Below are positions 1-6,891 of a stretch of DNA of 17,043 nt, piece by piece. This DNA is from an uncultured Porphyromonas sp. Lineage in GTDB: Bacteria; Bacteroidota; Bacteroidia; Bacteroidales; Porphyromonadaceae. Position 1 is the first letter of the stretch. Each line of letters starts with the position of its first letter. The translations under genes were made by a program, and so were the position numbers. The notes under the pieces are model-generated. The model searched no databases, was not told the origin of the DNA, and was given only the letters and a program-made list of their open reading frames with translations. The DNA lies in NCBI GenBank assembly GCA_943912835.1, contig CALTVJ010000040.1:1-17043 (forward strand). Reading direction: 5' to 3'.

Positions 1-54
1 GCACCGAAGCGAGTGTCGTATGATGCAACCAGTCTCTATAGATCAATCTCTAAT

Positions 55-114
55 ATCTGCAAAAAGACCACGCCGAAGGTATAGTTAAACCTTCGGCGTG
101 GTCTTTTTGCAGAT
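55..114. terminator. Bidirectional intrinsic terminator downstream of hemH
   Basis: Positions 55-80 and 89-114 form a perfect 26-bp inverted repeat around an 8-nt loop. The GC-rich core (GACCACGCCGAAGGT and its complement) is flanked by A5 on the left and T5 on the right, both inside the stem. This lets it end transcription from either side. On the minus strand it lies just past the hemH stop codon (121-123). On the plus strand it would end whatever gene lies left of the window. Confidence 0.9.
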
Positions 115-120
115 TATTTT

Positions 121-1182
121 TTATTTACTCAATATTTTTTCTAATACAGATACAAATGCCTCAGAACTATTTAAACAAGGGATATAATCTAAACGCTCTC
201 CTCCATACTGCAGAAACTCTTCCTTGTATTCTACATCAACCTCATGAATCGTCTCCAAACAGTCACAAACAAAACCTGGACAAACAACAGCTATACGCTT
301 AGCTCCTTCTTGAGCCCAGACCTTGACACGATCAGCAAAATAAGGACGCATCCACTCCTGATTTCCCAATCTACTCTGATAAACCAGCTCTATCTGATTA
401 GCTTCTAACCCTAAATCTTCACGCAAAAAGTTCACTGTTGCCTCACAATGACAGCGATAACATGTACGACGTTGCTGCTCTGGGTTAGAGCTAGCACAAC
501 GCAAGCCTGTACGCCCATTATCCACTCGACATGGCTGTGCCAAATGAGTAAGAGGGATTCCATGCATTGAGACAATGAGCTTATCTACATCCTTTTGTAC
601 ATGAGGGCGCACACTATCGGCGAGCACCTTACGATAATCATCATCGGCATAGAAAGCATCCATAATCTCTAAATCAAGATCTAAACCCAAGGCCCTCAAA
701 CGTTCTAAAGCATAGACACTTGCCGTCTCAAAACTGGAACGGGTATAATGTGGATACAAGGGTAATACCTTTACACGTCTGACACCAAGCTCTTTAAGCT
801 GTTTAAGCGTATCATCCATACTCGGTTCTCCATAACGCATAGCCAATCCTACACAGCGTTGCATCTTATTCGCTAAGGCTTCTGCTAGTTTAGAGCTATG
901 GTAAATCAGAGGGAAACTTTGAGTTTCCTCATCCCAAATATGTCGATAGTTTAATGCTGAATACTTAGCACGTCTCGGCACAATAAGCCCCTTAACGAGA
1001 ACTGTACGCCAAAAATAAGGGATCGAAATTACTCGCTCATCCATCAAAAAAGTTTTGAGATAGCTGGCGACATCTGCAACTTCTGGCGAATTTGGTGATC
1101 CGAGGTTTACCAATAGGATAGCCTCACTCTCAGGCGAAGCCCAAGAGCTACCATAGATATTTTTGCTTATAAATTTTGACAA
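121..1182 (-). CDS. hemH: Ferrochelatase (protoheme ferro-lyase)
   Basis: A 353-aa protein that inserts Fe2+ into protoporphyrin IX, the last step of protoheme synthesis. Visible family motifs are LLVNLGSP (about residues 23-30), the catalytic-histidine motif SMHGIP (His207), YQSRLGNQEW (268-277) and PGFVCDCLET (302-311), whose Glu310 matches the conserved active-site acid. Length is normal for a bacterial enzyme. Cysteines at about 218, 229, 241, 244 and 246 resemble the [2Fe-2S]-ligand region of cluster-containing ferrochelatases, but cluster binding is an inference. The start is TTG: an in-frame TAA lies three codons upstream, and the first in-frame ATG (Met47) falls after the first conserved motif, so a non-ATG start appears obligatory. 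It follows hflX by 45 nt on the same strand and is probably co-transcribed. It ends at the hairpin at 55-114. Confidence 0.95.
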   Translation of the reverse strand: MSKFISKNIYGSSWASPESEAILLVNLGSPNSPEVADVASYLKTFLMDERVISIPYFWRTVLVKGLIVPRRAKYSALNYRHIWDEETQSFPLIYHSSKLAEALANKMQRCVGLAMRYGEPSMDDTLKQLKELGVRRVKVLPLYPHYTRSSFETASVYALERLRALGLDLDLEIMDAFYADDDYRKVLADSVRPHVQKDVDKLIVSMHGIPLTHLAQPCRVDNGRTGLRCASSNPEQQRRTCYRCHCEATVNFLREDLGLEANQIELVYQSRLGNQEWMRPYFADRVKVWAQEGAKRIAVVCPGFVCDCLETIHEVDVEYKEEFLQYGGERLDYIPCLNSSEAFVSVLEKILSK

Positions 1183-1227
1183 AATTGTTTAGTCTTAGAA
1201 TGTAAGTTGACCTTTCTTTTTCAGGAG

Positions 1228-2448
1228 CTAATCTTCTGAAAGGCTATAGTCCTGAAATAAAAAGTCATTATAGGGAAATCTCTGGACGTGTATCTCTTTA
1301 ACACGATCATAGAGTAGTTTTTTTAGGTCATCCAACCCTTGTTGCTGACGTGCAGAAATGAATCTACAATCTCCATTCATTCGCGCCATCCAGGTCTCCT
1401 TAAGCTCATCAGGAGATATATTTCTTAGTGTACGAGGACTTAAATCATCTTTATCTTTTTCTTCCCAAGTGAAAGCATCGAGCTTGTTGAAAACGAGTAT
1501 CATAGGTTTCTCATCTGCCCCATTAATCTCTCTTAACGTGGCATTTACAACATCAATCTGCTCTTCAAAATTGGGGTGAGAGATATCCACAATATGCAAC
1601 AAAAGATCTGCCTCACGTACCTCATCAAGCGTTGATTTGAAGCTCTCAACAAGCTCTGTAGGAAGCTTACGAATGAAGCCTACGGTATCACTAAGTAAAA
1701 AGGGTAAATTATGTACAATTACCTTACGTACAGTGGTATCTAAGGTCGCAAAGAGCTTATTTTCTGCAAAGACTTCGCTTTTAGCCAAAGTATTCATCAA
1801 AGTACTTTTACCGACATTGGTATAACCGACCAAGGCAACTCTCACCATTTTACCTCTATTCTTGCGCTGCATAGACATCTGGCGATCTATATTTTTGAGC
1901 TCAGCTTTGAGATGGCTAATACGCTCTTGTATCAGTCGTTTATCTGTCTCAAGCTGCGTTTCACCTGGCCCTCTCATGCCCACACCTCCACGTTGGCGCT
2001 CTAAGTGCGTCCATAGACGTGTCAAGCGAGGAAGCATATACTTATATTGTGCTAGCTCTACTTGTGTCTTAGCATAAGCTGTCTGAGCTCTCATCGCGAA
2101 GATATCAAGAATGAGACTTGTACGATCAAGTATCTTGACCTTGAGAGTTGCCTCTATGTTTCGCAGTTGCTTAGGACTGAGCTCATCATCAAAAACGACA
2201 ATCCCTATTTCGTATTCCTCAACATAGAGCCGTATTTCCTCGAGTTTACCTTTACCAACAAATGTTACAGGATGAGCGTTATCCAAACGTTGGACAAACC
2301 GTTTAACAGGTCGTATCCCCGCAGTGTCACTTAAGAAGTCTAACTCATCTAAATACTCGTTGACTTGCTCTTCTGTTTGCTGGCGTGTAATTAGGCCTAC
2401 AAGTACAGCCTCTTCACTTTTGGCTTCGGTGATAATAAAGTCTCTCAT
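1228..2448 (-). CDS. hflX: GTPase HflX, ribosome-splitting factor
   Basis: A 406-aa GTPase of the HflX family, which binds 50S subunits and is known to split stalled or stressed ribosomes. The N-terminal HflX domain covers about residues 1-195 and contains the signature RGPGETQLETDKRLI (159-173), followed by a helical linker. The G domain shows G1 GYTNVGKST (208-216), G3 DTVG (254-257), G4 NKLD (321-324) and G5 ISA (364-366). The start MRDFIITEA matches the usual N-terminus of Bacteroidota homologues, so I keep the ATG at 2448. It is the first gene of a minus-strand pair with hemH and is divergent from the ftsB-like gene. A -7-type promoter element lies unusually close to the start codon. Confidence 0.96.
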   Translation of the reverse strand: MRDFIITEAKSEEAVLVGLITRQQTEEQVNEYLDELDFLSDTAGIRPVKRFVQRLDNAHPVTFVGKGKLEEIRLYVEEYEIGIVVFDDELSPKQLRNIEATLKVKILDRTSLILDIFAMRAQTAYAKTQVELAQYKYMLPRLTRLWTHLERQRGGVGMRGPGETQLETDKRLIQERISHLKAELKNIDRQMSMQRKNRGKMVRVALVGYTNVGKSTLMNTLAKSEVFAENKLFATLDTTVRKVIVHNLPFLLSDTVGFIRKLPTELVESFKSTLDEVREADLLLHIVDISHPNFEEQIDVVNATLREINGADEKPMILVFNKLDAFTWEEKDKDDLSPRTLRNISPDELKETWMARMNGDCRFISARQQQGLDDLKKLLYDRVKEIHVQRFPYNDFLFQDYSLSED

Positions 2449-2453
2449 AAGGA

Positions 2454-2461
2454 CAAAGATA
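2454..2461 (-). promoter_or_regulatory. Candidate -7 element of the hflX-hemH promoter
   Basis: On the minus strand this reads TATCTTTG, an exact match to the Bacteroidota -7 consensus TAnnTTTG. Its downstream end is only 5 nt from the hflX ATG, so the transcript would begin at or next to the start codon (a leaderless or nearly leaderless mRNA). No clear -33 element is seen at the usual distance. The match could be coincidental. Confidence 0.4.
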
Positions 2462-2598
2462 CAAGTTTTCTACTGACCCTCTGTCCTCTAGATATCATTA
2501 ATAGAAGCTCAACAAATAGTATCATAGAAAGGATAAATTCTCCTAAACATCTTAGCGATTAGACAATTGTTTGTCAACCGAGAAGCCATTCATAGAGT

Positions 2599-2626
2599 TA
2601 CCGAGACGACACTTGTCGTCTCGGTA
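2599..2626. repeat. 12-bp inverted repeat between divergent hflX and ftsB-like genes
   Basis: The arms TACCGAGACGAC (2599-2610) and GTCGTCTCGGTA (2615-2626) are perfect complements around a 4-nt loop. No U-run follows on either strand, so it is a poor intrinsic terminator. It lies about 70 nt upstream of the ftsB-like -7 element and 150 nt from hflX. It could be an operator or a transcribed hairpin. The rest of the 2449-2743 gap shows nothing else apart from the two -7 elements. Confidence 0.5.
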
Positions 2627-2696
2627 GGGAAACAATTAGATCATTTTAAAGTAAAATCCTAAATATCTAGATAACCTATAGACGAGGCTTATTTCG

Positions 2697-2704
2697 TACC
2701 TTTG
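2697..2704 (+). promoter_or_regulatory. -7 promoter element of the ftsB-like operon
   Basis: TACCTTTG matches TAnnTTTG exactly. Transcription would begin near 2711, giving a leader of about 33 nt before the ATG at 2744. This also argues against the in-frame TTG at 2702 as a start, because that codon lies inside the promoter element. No clear -33 box was found. Confidence 0.6.
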
Positions 2705-2743
2705 TTGATAATAAGTCACTCAATGAGGTTGGAGAATTTTAAC

Positions 2744-3103
2744 ATGCGTAATCGAGTATACCAATTCGGCAACTATCTGCTAGAAAAACTAAAAGCAATA
2801 GACAAACAATACTGGTGGATAAAGTTTGTATGTATCACCTTACTCGTCGTACTACCTACTTTATTTTGGGGGAGATATAAACTCTCAGAATATTGGTCTA
2901 TAAAACAACGATTAGATAACCTCCAATCAGAGATTGATCTGGTTCAACCCGAATTAGAAAAAGACACCGAAAGATTGAAACGTATCCGAGAACAAGACAA
3001 AGCTATAGAAGCTATTGCACGAGAGCGTTATCTAATGAAGGAAGCTGGGGAGGATATCTTTGTACTCAAGAGTGATACGAATGCACAGAAAAAAGATAAG
3101 TAA
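2744..3103 (+). CDS. ftsB: FtsB/DivIC-type septum formation initiator
   Basis: A 119-aa bitopic membrane protein of the FtsB/DivIC family, part of the divisome subcomplex that links early and late division proteins. One membrane segment (about residues 27-43, rich in V/L/I/F) follows a short cytoplasmic N-terminus containing WW. A periplasmic coiled coil follows (about 50-90). The family C-terminal signature ARERYLMKEAGEDIFVL spans 92-108. I start at ATG 2744 because GGAG lies 9 nt upstream; an in-frame ATG at 2723 and a TTG at 2702 are less likely, the TTG being inside the promoter. The stop codon directly abuts the next ATG (TAAATG), so the two genes are translationally linked. FtsB and DivIC cannot be told apart by sequence here, so the symbol is provisional. 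Confidence 0.88.
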   Translation: MRNRVYQFGNYLLEKLKAIDKQYWWIKFVCITLLVVLPTLFWGRYKLSEYWSIKQRLDNLQSEIDLVQPELEKDTERLKRIREQDKAIEAIARERYLMKEAGEDIFVLKSDTNAQKKDK

Positions 3104-4030
3104 ATGGCAAAAAAAATAATAGCCCCTAAGGTAAACAAGACACAACGAGCTCAAAAAAGCTTCATCGTACAAGAGGGACAAGCACAACAAGGCTTATTAG
3201 CCTACCTAGTACAGTATGCTCTAAGCGATAAAAGCCGAACAACAGTCAAACAACTACTTGGAGACCGTTACATCTCTGTCAATGGTACACCTACTACCCA
3301 ATGGGACTATGCAATTGAGGTGGGAGATACCATTACCCTACACCCTTCTCCCCTGCCCACGACGCTCAGTCACAAATACGTCGACATTTTGTGGCAAGAT
3401 GATGATTTGATATTAATACATAAATCAGCTGGTATCCCTACCGTATCTAGTGGCGAAGAGAGAGATGAAACAGCCATGCAGGTCGTGAGCAAACACCTCA
3501 AAAAGTTTAACCCTCGTGCCAAAGTGTTTCTCCTCAACCGAATAGACAAAGACAGCTCTGGTTTCGTCTTAATGGCAAAGAGTTCGGCTCTACAAACCGA
3601 GGTGAGCGAACAGTGGGAAAAGTATATACAGTACCAACAATTCTGTCTCGTGATACATGGAGAGATGCCCTATAAAGAAGACCTACTTGCAGCTCCTATG
3701 GGAGAAAGCAAGACTACACGAAAGCCTAGTACTAAAGTACAGGGAGCCAATACAGCTGGCGAAGCTCGCTACCGATGTTTAGCACAAACAGATCTAGGCT
3801 CATTACTTACTGTAGAGCTCCTAAAGGGACGAAACAACCGCTTACGTAAGCAACTCGCAGAAATCAAACATCCGATTTTTGGCGATTGGCGTAATGGGAG
3901 CAATCGTAAGGATTTAGGATATGTTGCCCTAGACTCTACTGTCTTTGCATTTATTCACCCAAGGACAGGAAAACATTATAAGTTTGAGCAAGCTATCCCA
4001 GGTAAATTTCGTCGCTTATTGAAGCCATAA
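3104..4030 (+). CDS. RluA-family RNA pseudouridine synthase
   Basis: A 308-aa enzyme predicted to isomerise specific uridines in rRNA or tRNA to pseudouridine. An S4-like RNA-binding region (about residues 20-80, including LLGDRYISVNG) precedes the catalytic domain. The motif II loop reads NRIDKDSSGFVL (145-156), with the catalytic aspartate at Asp148. The usual HRLD is here NRID, so the histidine before the arginine is replaced by Asn. The late motif GRNNRLRKQLAEIKHPIFGD replaces the usual GRTHQIRVHLA-type sequence, so this is a diverged subgroup and the target nucleotide cannot be assigned. The gene starts immediately after the ftsB-like stop codon and probably shares its transcript. Confidence 0.88.
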   Translation: MAKKIIAPKVNKTQRAQKSFIVQEGQAQQGLLAYLVQYALSDKSRTTVKQLLGDRYISVNGTPTTQWDYAIEVGDTITLHPSPLPTTLSHKYVDILWQDDDLILIHKSAGIPTVSSGEERDETAMQVVSKHLKKFNPRAKVFLLNRIDKDSSGFVLMAKSSALQTEVSEQWEKYIQYQQFCLVIHGEMPYKEDLLAAPMGESKTTRKPSTKVQGANTAGEARYRCLAQTDLGSLLTVELLKGRNNRLRKQLAEIKHPIFGDWRNGSNRKDLGYVALDSTVFAFIHPRTGKHYKFEQAIPGKFRRLLKP

Positions 4031-4108
4031 AAGGCTTAACGAAAGAAGGCATTGACGAAATATATCCGCTTTAGTGAGTAAAACACTTTTCACTTCCATA
4101 TCTTTTTG

Positions 4109-4116
4109 TACCTTTG
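4109..4116 (+). promoter_or_regulatory. -7 promoter element of the receptor/lipoprotein cluster
   Basis: TACCTTTG is an exact TAnnTTTG match, identical to the element before the ftsB-like gene. It predicts transcription from about 4123, which leaves a leader of about 195 nt before the receptor ATG. No convincing -33 TTTG was found; the region 20-25 nt upstream is T-rich (CACTTTTCAC). Confidence 0.55.
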
Positions 4117-4122
4117 TTTGCG

Positions 4123-4317
4123 CCTGTAGCATAAGTATGGAATGAACAGCTAGACATCATCGTCGTAGGATAGACCTTTCTAGCCAAACATCGTTCGACA
4201 ACAAAGTCTATCACAAACACATACTTTGCTAAGCCTTACAGATGTGAAAATTGTGTTATTCTAGGGTCGATTTTGTCATTCGACTCCTTGATCAAGTTGG
4301 AGAAACTAAACCTAACT
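4123..4317 (+). promoter_or_regulatory. Structured 5' leader of the TonB-receptor operon
   Basis: An untranslated leader with mutually consistent inverted repeats. A basal stem pairs 4127-4139 with 4220-4231 (12 bp with one bulged T) and begins almost at the predicted transcript start. Inside it, GCTAGA (4149-4154) can pair with TCTAGC (4179-4184), and GATAGAC (4169-4175) with GTCTATC (4206-4212). These two helices interleave, so they would be a pseudoknot or alternatives. A further hairpin pairs 4266-4270 with 4280-4284. I do not see the conserved boxes of cobalamin, TPP, FMN or SAM riboswitches. Metal or ligand sensing is speculative. Confidence 0.4.
4287..4296. promoter_or_regulatory. 10-bp palindrome upstream of receptor start
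   Basis: CTTGATCAAG is a perfect palindrome 21 nt before the receptor ATG. It could be a repressor half-site pair or a small RNA stem near the ribosome-binding region. It does not match a Fur/Zur box that I recognise, and a 10-bp palindrome can occur by chance. Confidence 0.25.
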
Positions 4318-6429
4318 ATGTATTCAACAAGAAGACTTACCCTTGTGGTATGTTTCTGCGGTCTGAGCTTAGGAACAAGTATCGCTCAGCAAAAAGAAAC
4401 AAAAGAGAAGAAACTCAAAGAAGTTGTCGTGCGTGCAGATAAACGCCCCACGAGCATCAACAGCATCAGTAGCAAAATCAATACCACCATCATTGATGAG
4501 AGCATAGGGCAGAGCCTAGCAAGCATGCTTGAGCGCGTCAGTGGTCTGAGTAGTATTCAAACAGGCGTCAATACAGCTAAACCCGTTATACATGGGATGC
4601 ACGGAAATCGCATACTCATTGTCAATAACGGAGCAAGGCAAAATGGTCAGCAATGGGGCGAAGGTCATGCTCCAGAGCTCGATATGAATAGTAGCCAATC
4701 TATCTATGTTGTCAAAGGAGCAGAAAGTGTGCGTTATGGCTCTGAAGCTATGGGAGGGGTTATCGTTATGGAACAAAAAGGACTACCCTATCACCAACCA
4801 ATGCCAAACGGTAAAGTCAATCAACAATTTGCCACAAACGGTAAACGCTATGGTCTAAATGCACTTGTCGAAGGGTCTATCCCATCTCTACCTCGTTTGG
4901 GTTGGAGAGTTCAAGGTAGTTACAGCAACTCTGGAGACCGATATACTGGTGACTATGTCCTCAACAATACAGGAGAACGTGAGAAAAACTTTGCTTTAGC
5001 TCTTGGATATGAGTGGAACAAGCGTCTTAACACCGAGATATTTTATAGCCGTTATGACTCGCAACACGGTGTTATGAAAGCTGCCCAGCTCGGCAATGCA
5101 TCAGACTTCGAAGAACGCATTAAGATAGGTCAACCTCTAGTTTTTGAACCCTGGAGTCGGAAGATTGATTACCCAAGGGAGCATGTCATACATCACAACC
5201 TTACAGCTCGTAGTGAGTACACACACCCTAAATGGGGAAGATGGCGTTATCAATTTACCTACCAAGATGACCAACGCAAAGAGTATCGTATTCGTCGTAA
5301 CAACAACTCACATATTCCAGAAGTAGATTTACGTCTACAAAGCCAACAACATCAATTACGTTGGAATTTGGATCGCGGTTCTTGGCATAGTGAGGCGGGC
5401 TTACAGTATCAGCATATTAATAACTTCAGCATCGCAGGCAATGGTGTTACTCCCATCATTCCGAACTATGTAGAGAATAGTTGGGGAGCTTATGCGGTAG
5501 AGCGTTATAGTGCTATGCGTTGGAGCCTTGAGCTAGGTGTAAGAGCTGATGGCCAACATACTTCAGCAGACGGCTACAATATAGTGGGGCAGAGATATGG
5601 CGGTTCTCGTAAATTCACCAACTTTACCTATAGCTTAGGCGGACGATACCGCTTATCTAATGGACTATTTCTCAAAACGAACTTCGGTGCTGCTTGGCGT
5701 GCTCCTCATGTACATGAATTATATAGTAATGGGCATGACCACGGATCAGCCGCATTTGTCAGGGGAGACGATAAACTTAATAGCGAACAAAGCTATAAAT
5801 GGGTTAGCTCCCTAACCTACACAAACAATTGGCTAAACATCAGCCTTGATGGCTATTTGCAATGGGTAAAAAATTATATCTATGATATGCCTATTGTTAA
5901 GAATGGTCAAGCCGAGCTTATTACAGTATTGTCGGGTTCATATCCACTATTCCAATTTATGCAAACGGATGCTTTCTTCCGAGGCTTGGACCTAGAGGCA
6001 TCTGTAGAGATTAACCCCTGGCTTAGCTACGAGCTTCGTACTGCTCTAATCTTTGCCAATGAGCGCCAAACAGGAGCCTATCTTCCCTATATACCTCCTA
6101 TGCGTATTGACCACAACCTCAATATAAAGCTCCCCAAACTCCTTGGGACAGAAAAAAGCGAACTTGAGCTAGGTCATCGCTTCGTAAGTAAACAGACACG
6201 TTTCGACCCAAACAAAGATCTAACGACAGAGACACCTGCGGCATACCACTTGTTTAACGCAGAGCTTTCTCTATCTTGGGCACTCCAGAAGTGGGGTAAA
6301 TCTATATCATTACGTCTCATCGGGGAAAACATACTCAATAAACACTACAAGGAGTATACCAATCGAGCTAGATATTATAGCCATGATTTGGGTAGAGATA
6401 TTCGTCTACAAATTTCTTACCATTTCTAA
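4318..6429 (+). CDS. ZnuD-like TonB-dependent outer-membrane receptor
   Basis: A 703-aa receptor predicted to import a metal or metal complex across the outer membrane using TonB energy. A signal peptide ends near SIA-QQ (about residue 23). A TonB-box-like KEVVVRA (34-40) follows, then a plug (about 45-150, with GNRILIVNNG and RYGSEAMGGV) and a beta-barrel ending in the aromatic YHF. There is no SusC-type N-terminal extension. The motif RAPHVHELYSNGHDHGSAAF (461-480), with His464, His466, His473 and His475, and the following KLNSEQS resemble the corresponding region of the meningococcal zinc receptor ZnuD as I remember it. I start at ATG 4318: an in-frame TTG at 4273 would add 15 residues ahead of the signal peptide. 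The gene heads a cluster with two His-rich exported proteins. Zinc is the favoured substrate; heme, nickel or another metal is possible. Confidence 0.88.
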   Translation: MYSTRRLTLVVCFCGLSLGTSIAQQKETKEKKLKEVVVRADKRPTSINSISSKINTTIIDESIGQSLASMLERVSGLSSIQTGVNTAKPVIHGMHGNRILIVNNGARQNGQQWGEGHAPELDMNSSQSIYVVKGAESVRYGSEAMGGVIVMEQKGLPYHQPMPNGKVNQQFATNGKRYGLNALVEGSIPSLPRLGWRVQGSYSNSGDRYTGDYVLNNTGEREKNFALALGYEWNKRLNTEIFYSRYDSQHGVMKAAQLGNASDFEERIKIGQPLVFEPWSRKIDYPREHVIHHNLTARSEYTHPKWGRWRYQFTYQDDQRKEYRIRRNNNSHIPEVDLRLQSQQHQLRWNLDRGSWHSEAGLQYQHINNFSIAGNGVTPIIPNYVENSWGAYAVERYSAMRWSLELGVRADGQHTSADGYNIVGQRYGGSRKFTNFTYSLGGRYRLSNGLFLKTNFGAAWRAPHVHELYSNGHDHGSAAFVRGDDKLNSEQSYKWVSSLTYTNNWLNISLDGYLQWVKNYIYDMPIVKNGQAELITVLSGSYPLFQFMQTDAFFRGLDLEASVEINPWLSYELRTALIFANERQTGAYLPYIPPMRIDHNLNIKLPKLLGTEKSELELGHRFVSKQTRFDPNKDLTTETPAAYHLFNAELSLSWALQKWGKSISLRLIGENILNKHYKEYTNRARYYSHDLGRDIRLQISYHF

Positions 6430-6448
6430 TCTCCTGAAGGACTTCTAA

Positions 6449-6802
6449 ATGAAAGCTCGTCAACGTTGTTTACGACACACAGCTATAAGCCTTCTAAGTA
6501 TATACATAAGTATACTTAGCTTATTGTCTATACACGTTCATACGCACCAGAGCCATCATGAGAGCCACATAGCTTCGTGTACCAAAGCTGTACACGAAAC
6601 TGAATTGCATTACCATGCAAGCCAAGAAGAGTGTGCCCTAACAGAACACACTCTTTCACCATCTCCACTCGTAGAGTTGGAATGTATTAATCTGCCATAT
6701 ATTACAAGCTATACACTTCCTTATAATGAGTGTAACAAGGCAGTTCTATGTCGCAGTATTTGTTTTTACCATTTACGTGCACCTCCGATAGTTAAGGCTT
6801 GA
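6449..6802 (+). CDS. Small His/Cys-rich membrane-anchored or exported protein
   Basis: A 117-aa protein of unknown function. Residues 11-28 form one hydrophobic segment (an uncleaved anchor or signal peptide). The remainder, probably periplasmic, holds 11 histidines, including a dense stretch HVHTHQSHHESH (29-40) and HYH (54-56), plus six cysteines (44, 62, 79, 95, 101, 105). The C-terminus contains RAPP (110-113), an ending I associate with short His-rich proteins found beside metal-transport genes in Bacteroidota; this is recollection and was not searched. It begins 19 nt after the receptor stop codon with GAAGG upstream, so it is in the same operon. A role in binding or handing over metal is inferred from composition and context. 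Confidence 0.8.
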   Translation: MKARQRCLRHTAISLLSIYISILSLLSIHVHTHQSHHESHIASCTKAVHETELHYHASQEECALTEHTLSPSPLVELECINLPYITSYTLPYNECNKAVLCRSICFYHLRAPPIVKA

Positions 6803-6891
6803 ACTTAATAAAAATCAGAATACGTAATTCTACCTCGCAAAAGAAATTTATTCTCAATCAAGGTAGCTAAGTAAAACAAATACAATAAAAG

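Noticed and set aside
1..88. Two open frames from the left edge on the plus strand, ending at TAG 82-84 and TAA 86-88, both inside the terminator loop region.
   Set aside because: Either could be the last codons of a gene outside the window, but under 30 codons are visible, both frames are open and neither matches a family I know. Not enough to call a partial gene.
2062..2334. 90-codon open frame opposite hflX.
   Set aside because: It is antisense to a well-conserved part of hflX, with no family resemblance and no start signal of its own.
2702..2743. In-frame TTG and ATG starts upstream of the chosen ftsB-like start.
   Set aside because: The TTG is part of the -7 promoter element. The ATG at 2723 lacks the GGAG found before the ATG at 2744.
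4074..4094. Possible terminator AGTGA/TCACT after the pseudouridine synthase gene.
   Set aside because: Five base pairs, a long A-rich loop and no following T-run. Too weak to call.
4123..4317. Cobalamin or TPP riboswitch in the receptor leader.
   Set aside because: The conserved boxes of these classes are not visible, so only an unassigned structured leader is reported.
4251..4442. Open frame overlapping the receptor leader and start.
   Set aside because: It overlaps the receptor signal-peptide region in another frame and looks like a shadow. Its composition is not protein-like.
6830..6866. Inverted repeat CTACCT/AGGTAG between the small His-rich gene and the lipoprotein gene.
   Set aside because: Only 6 bp around a 25-nt loop with no U-run. 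This is expected by chance and there is no support for a terminator or operator.
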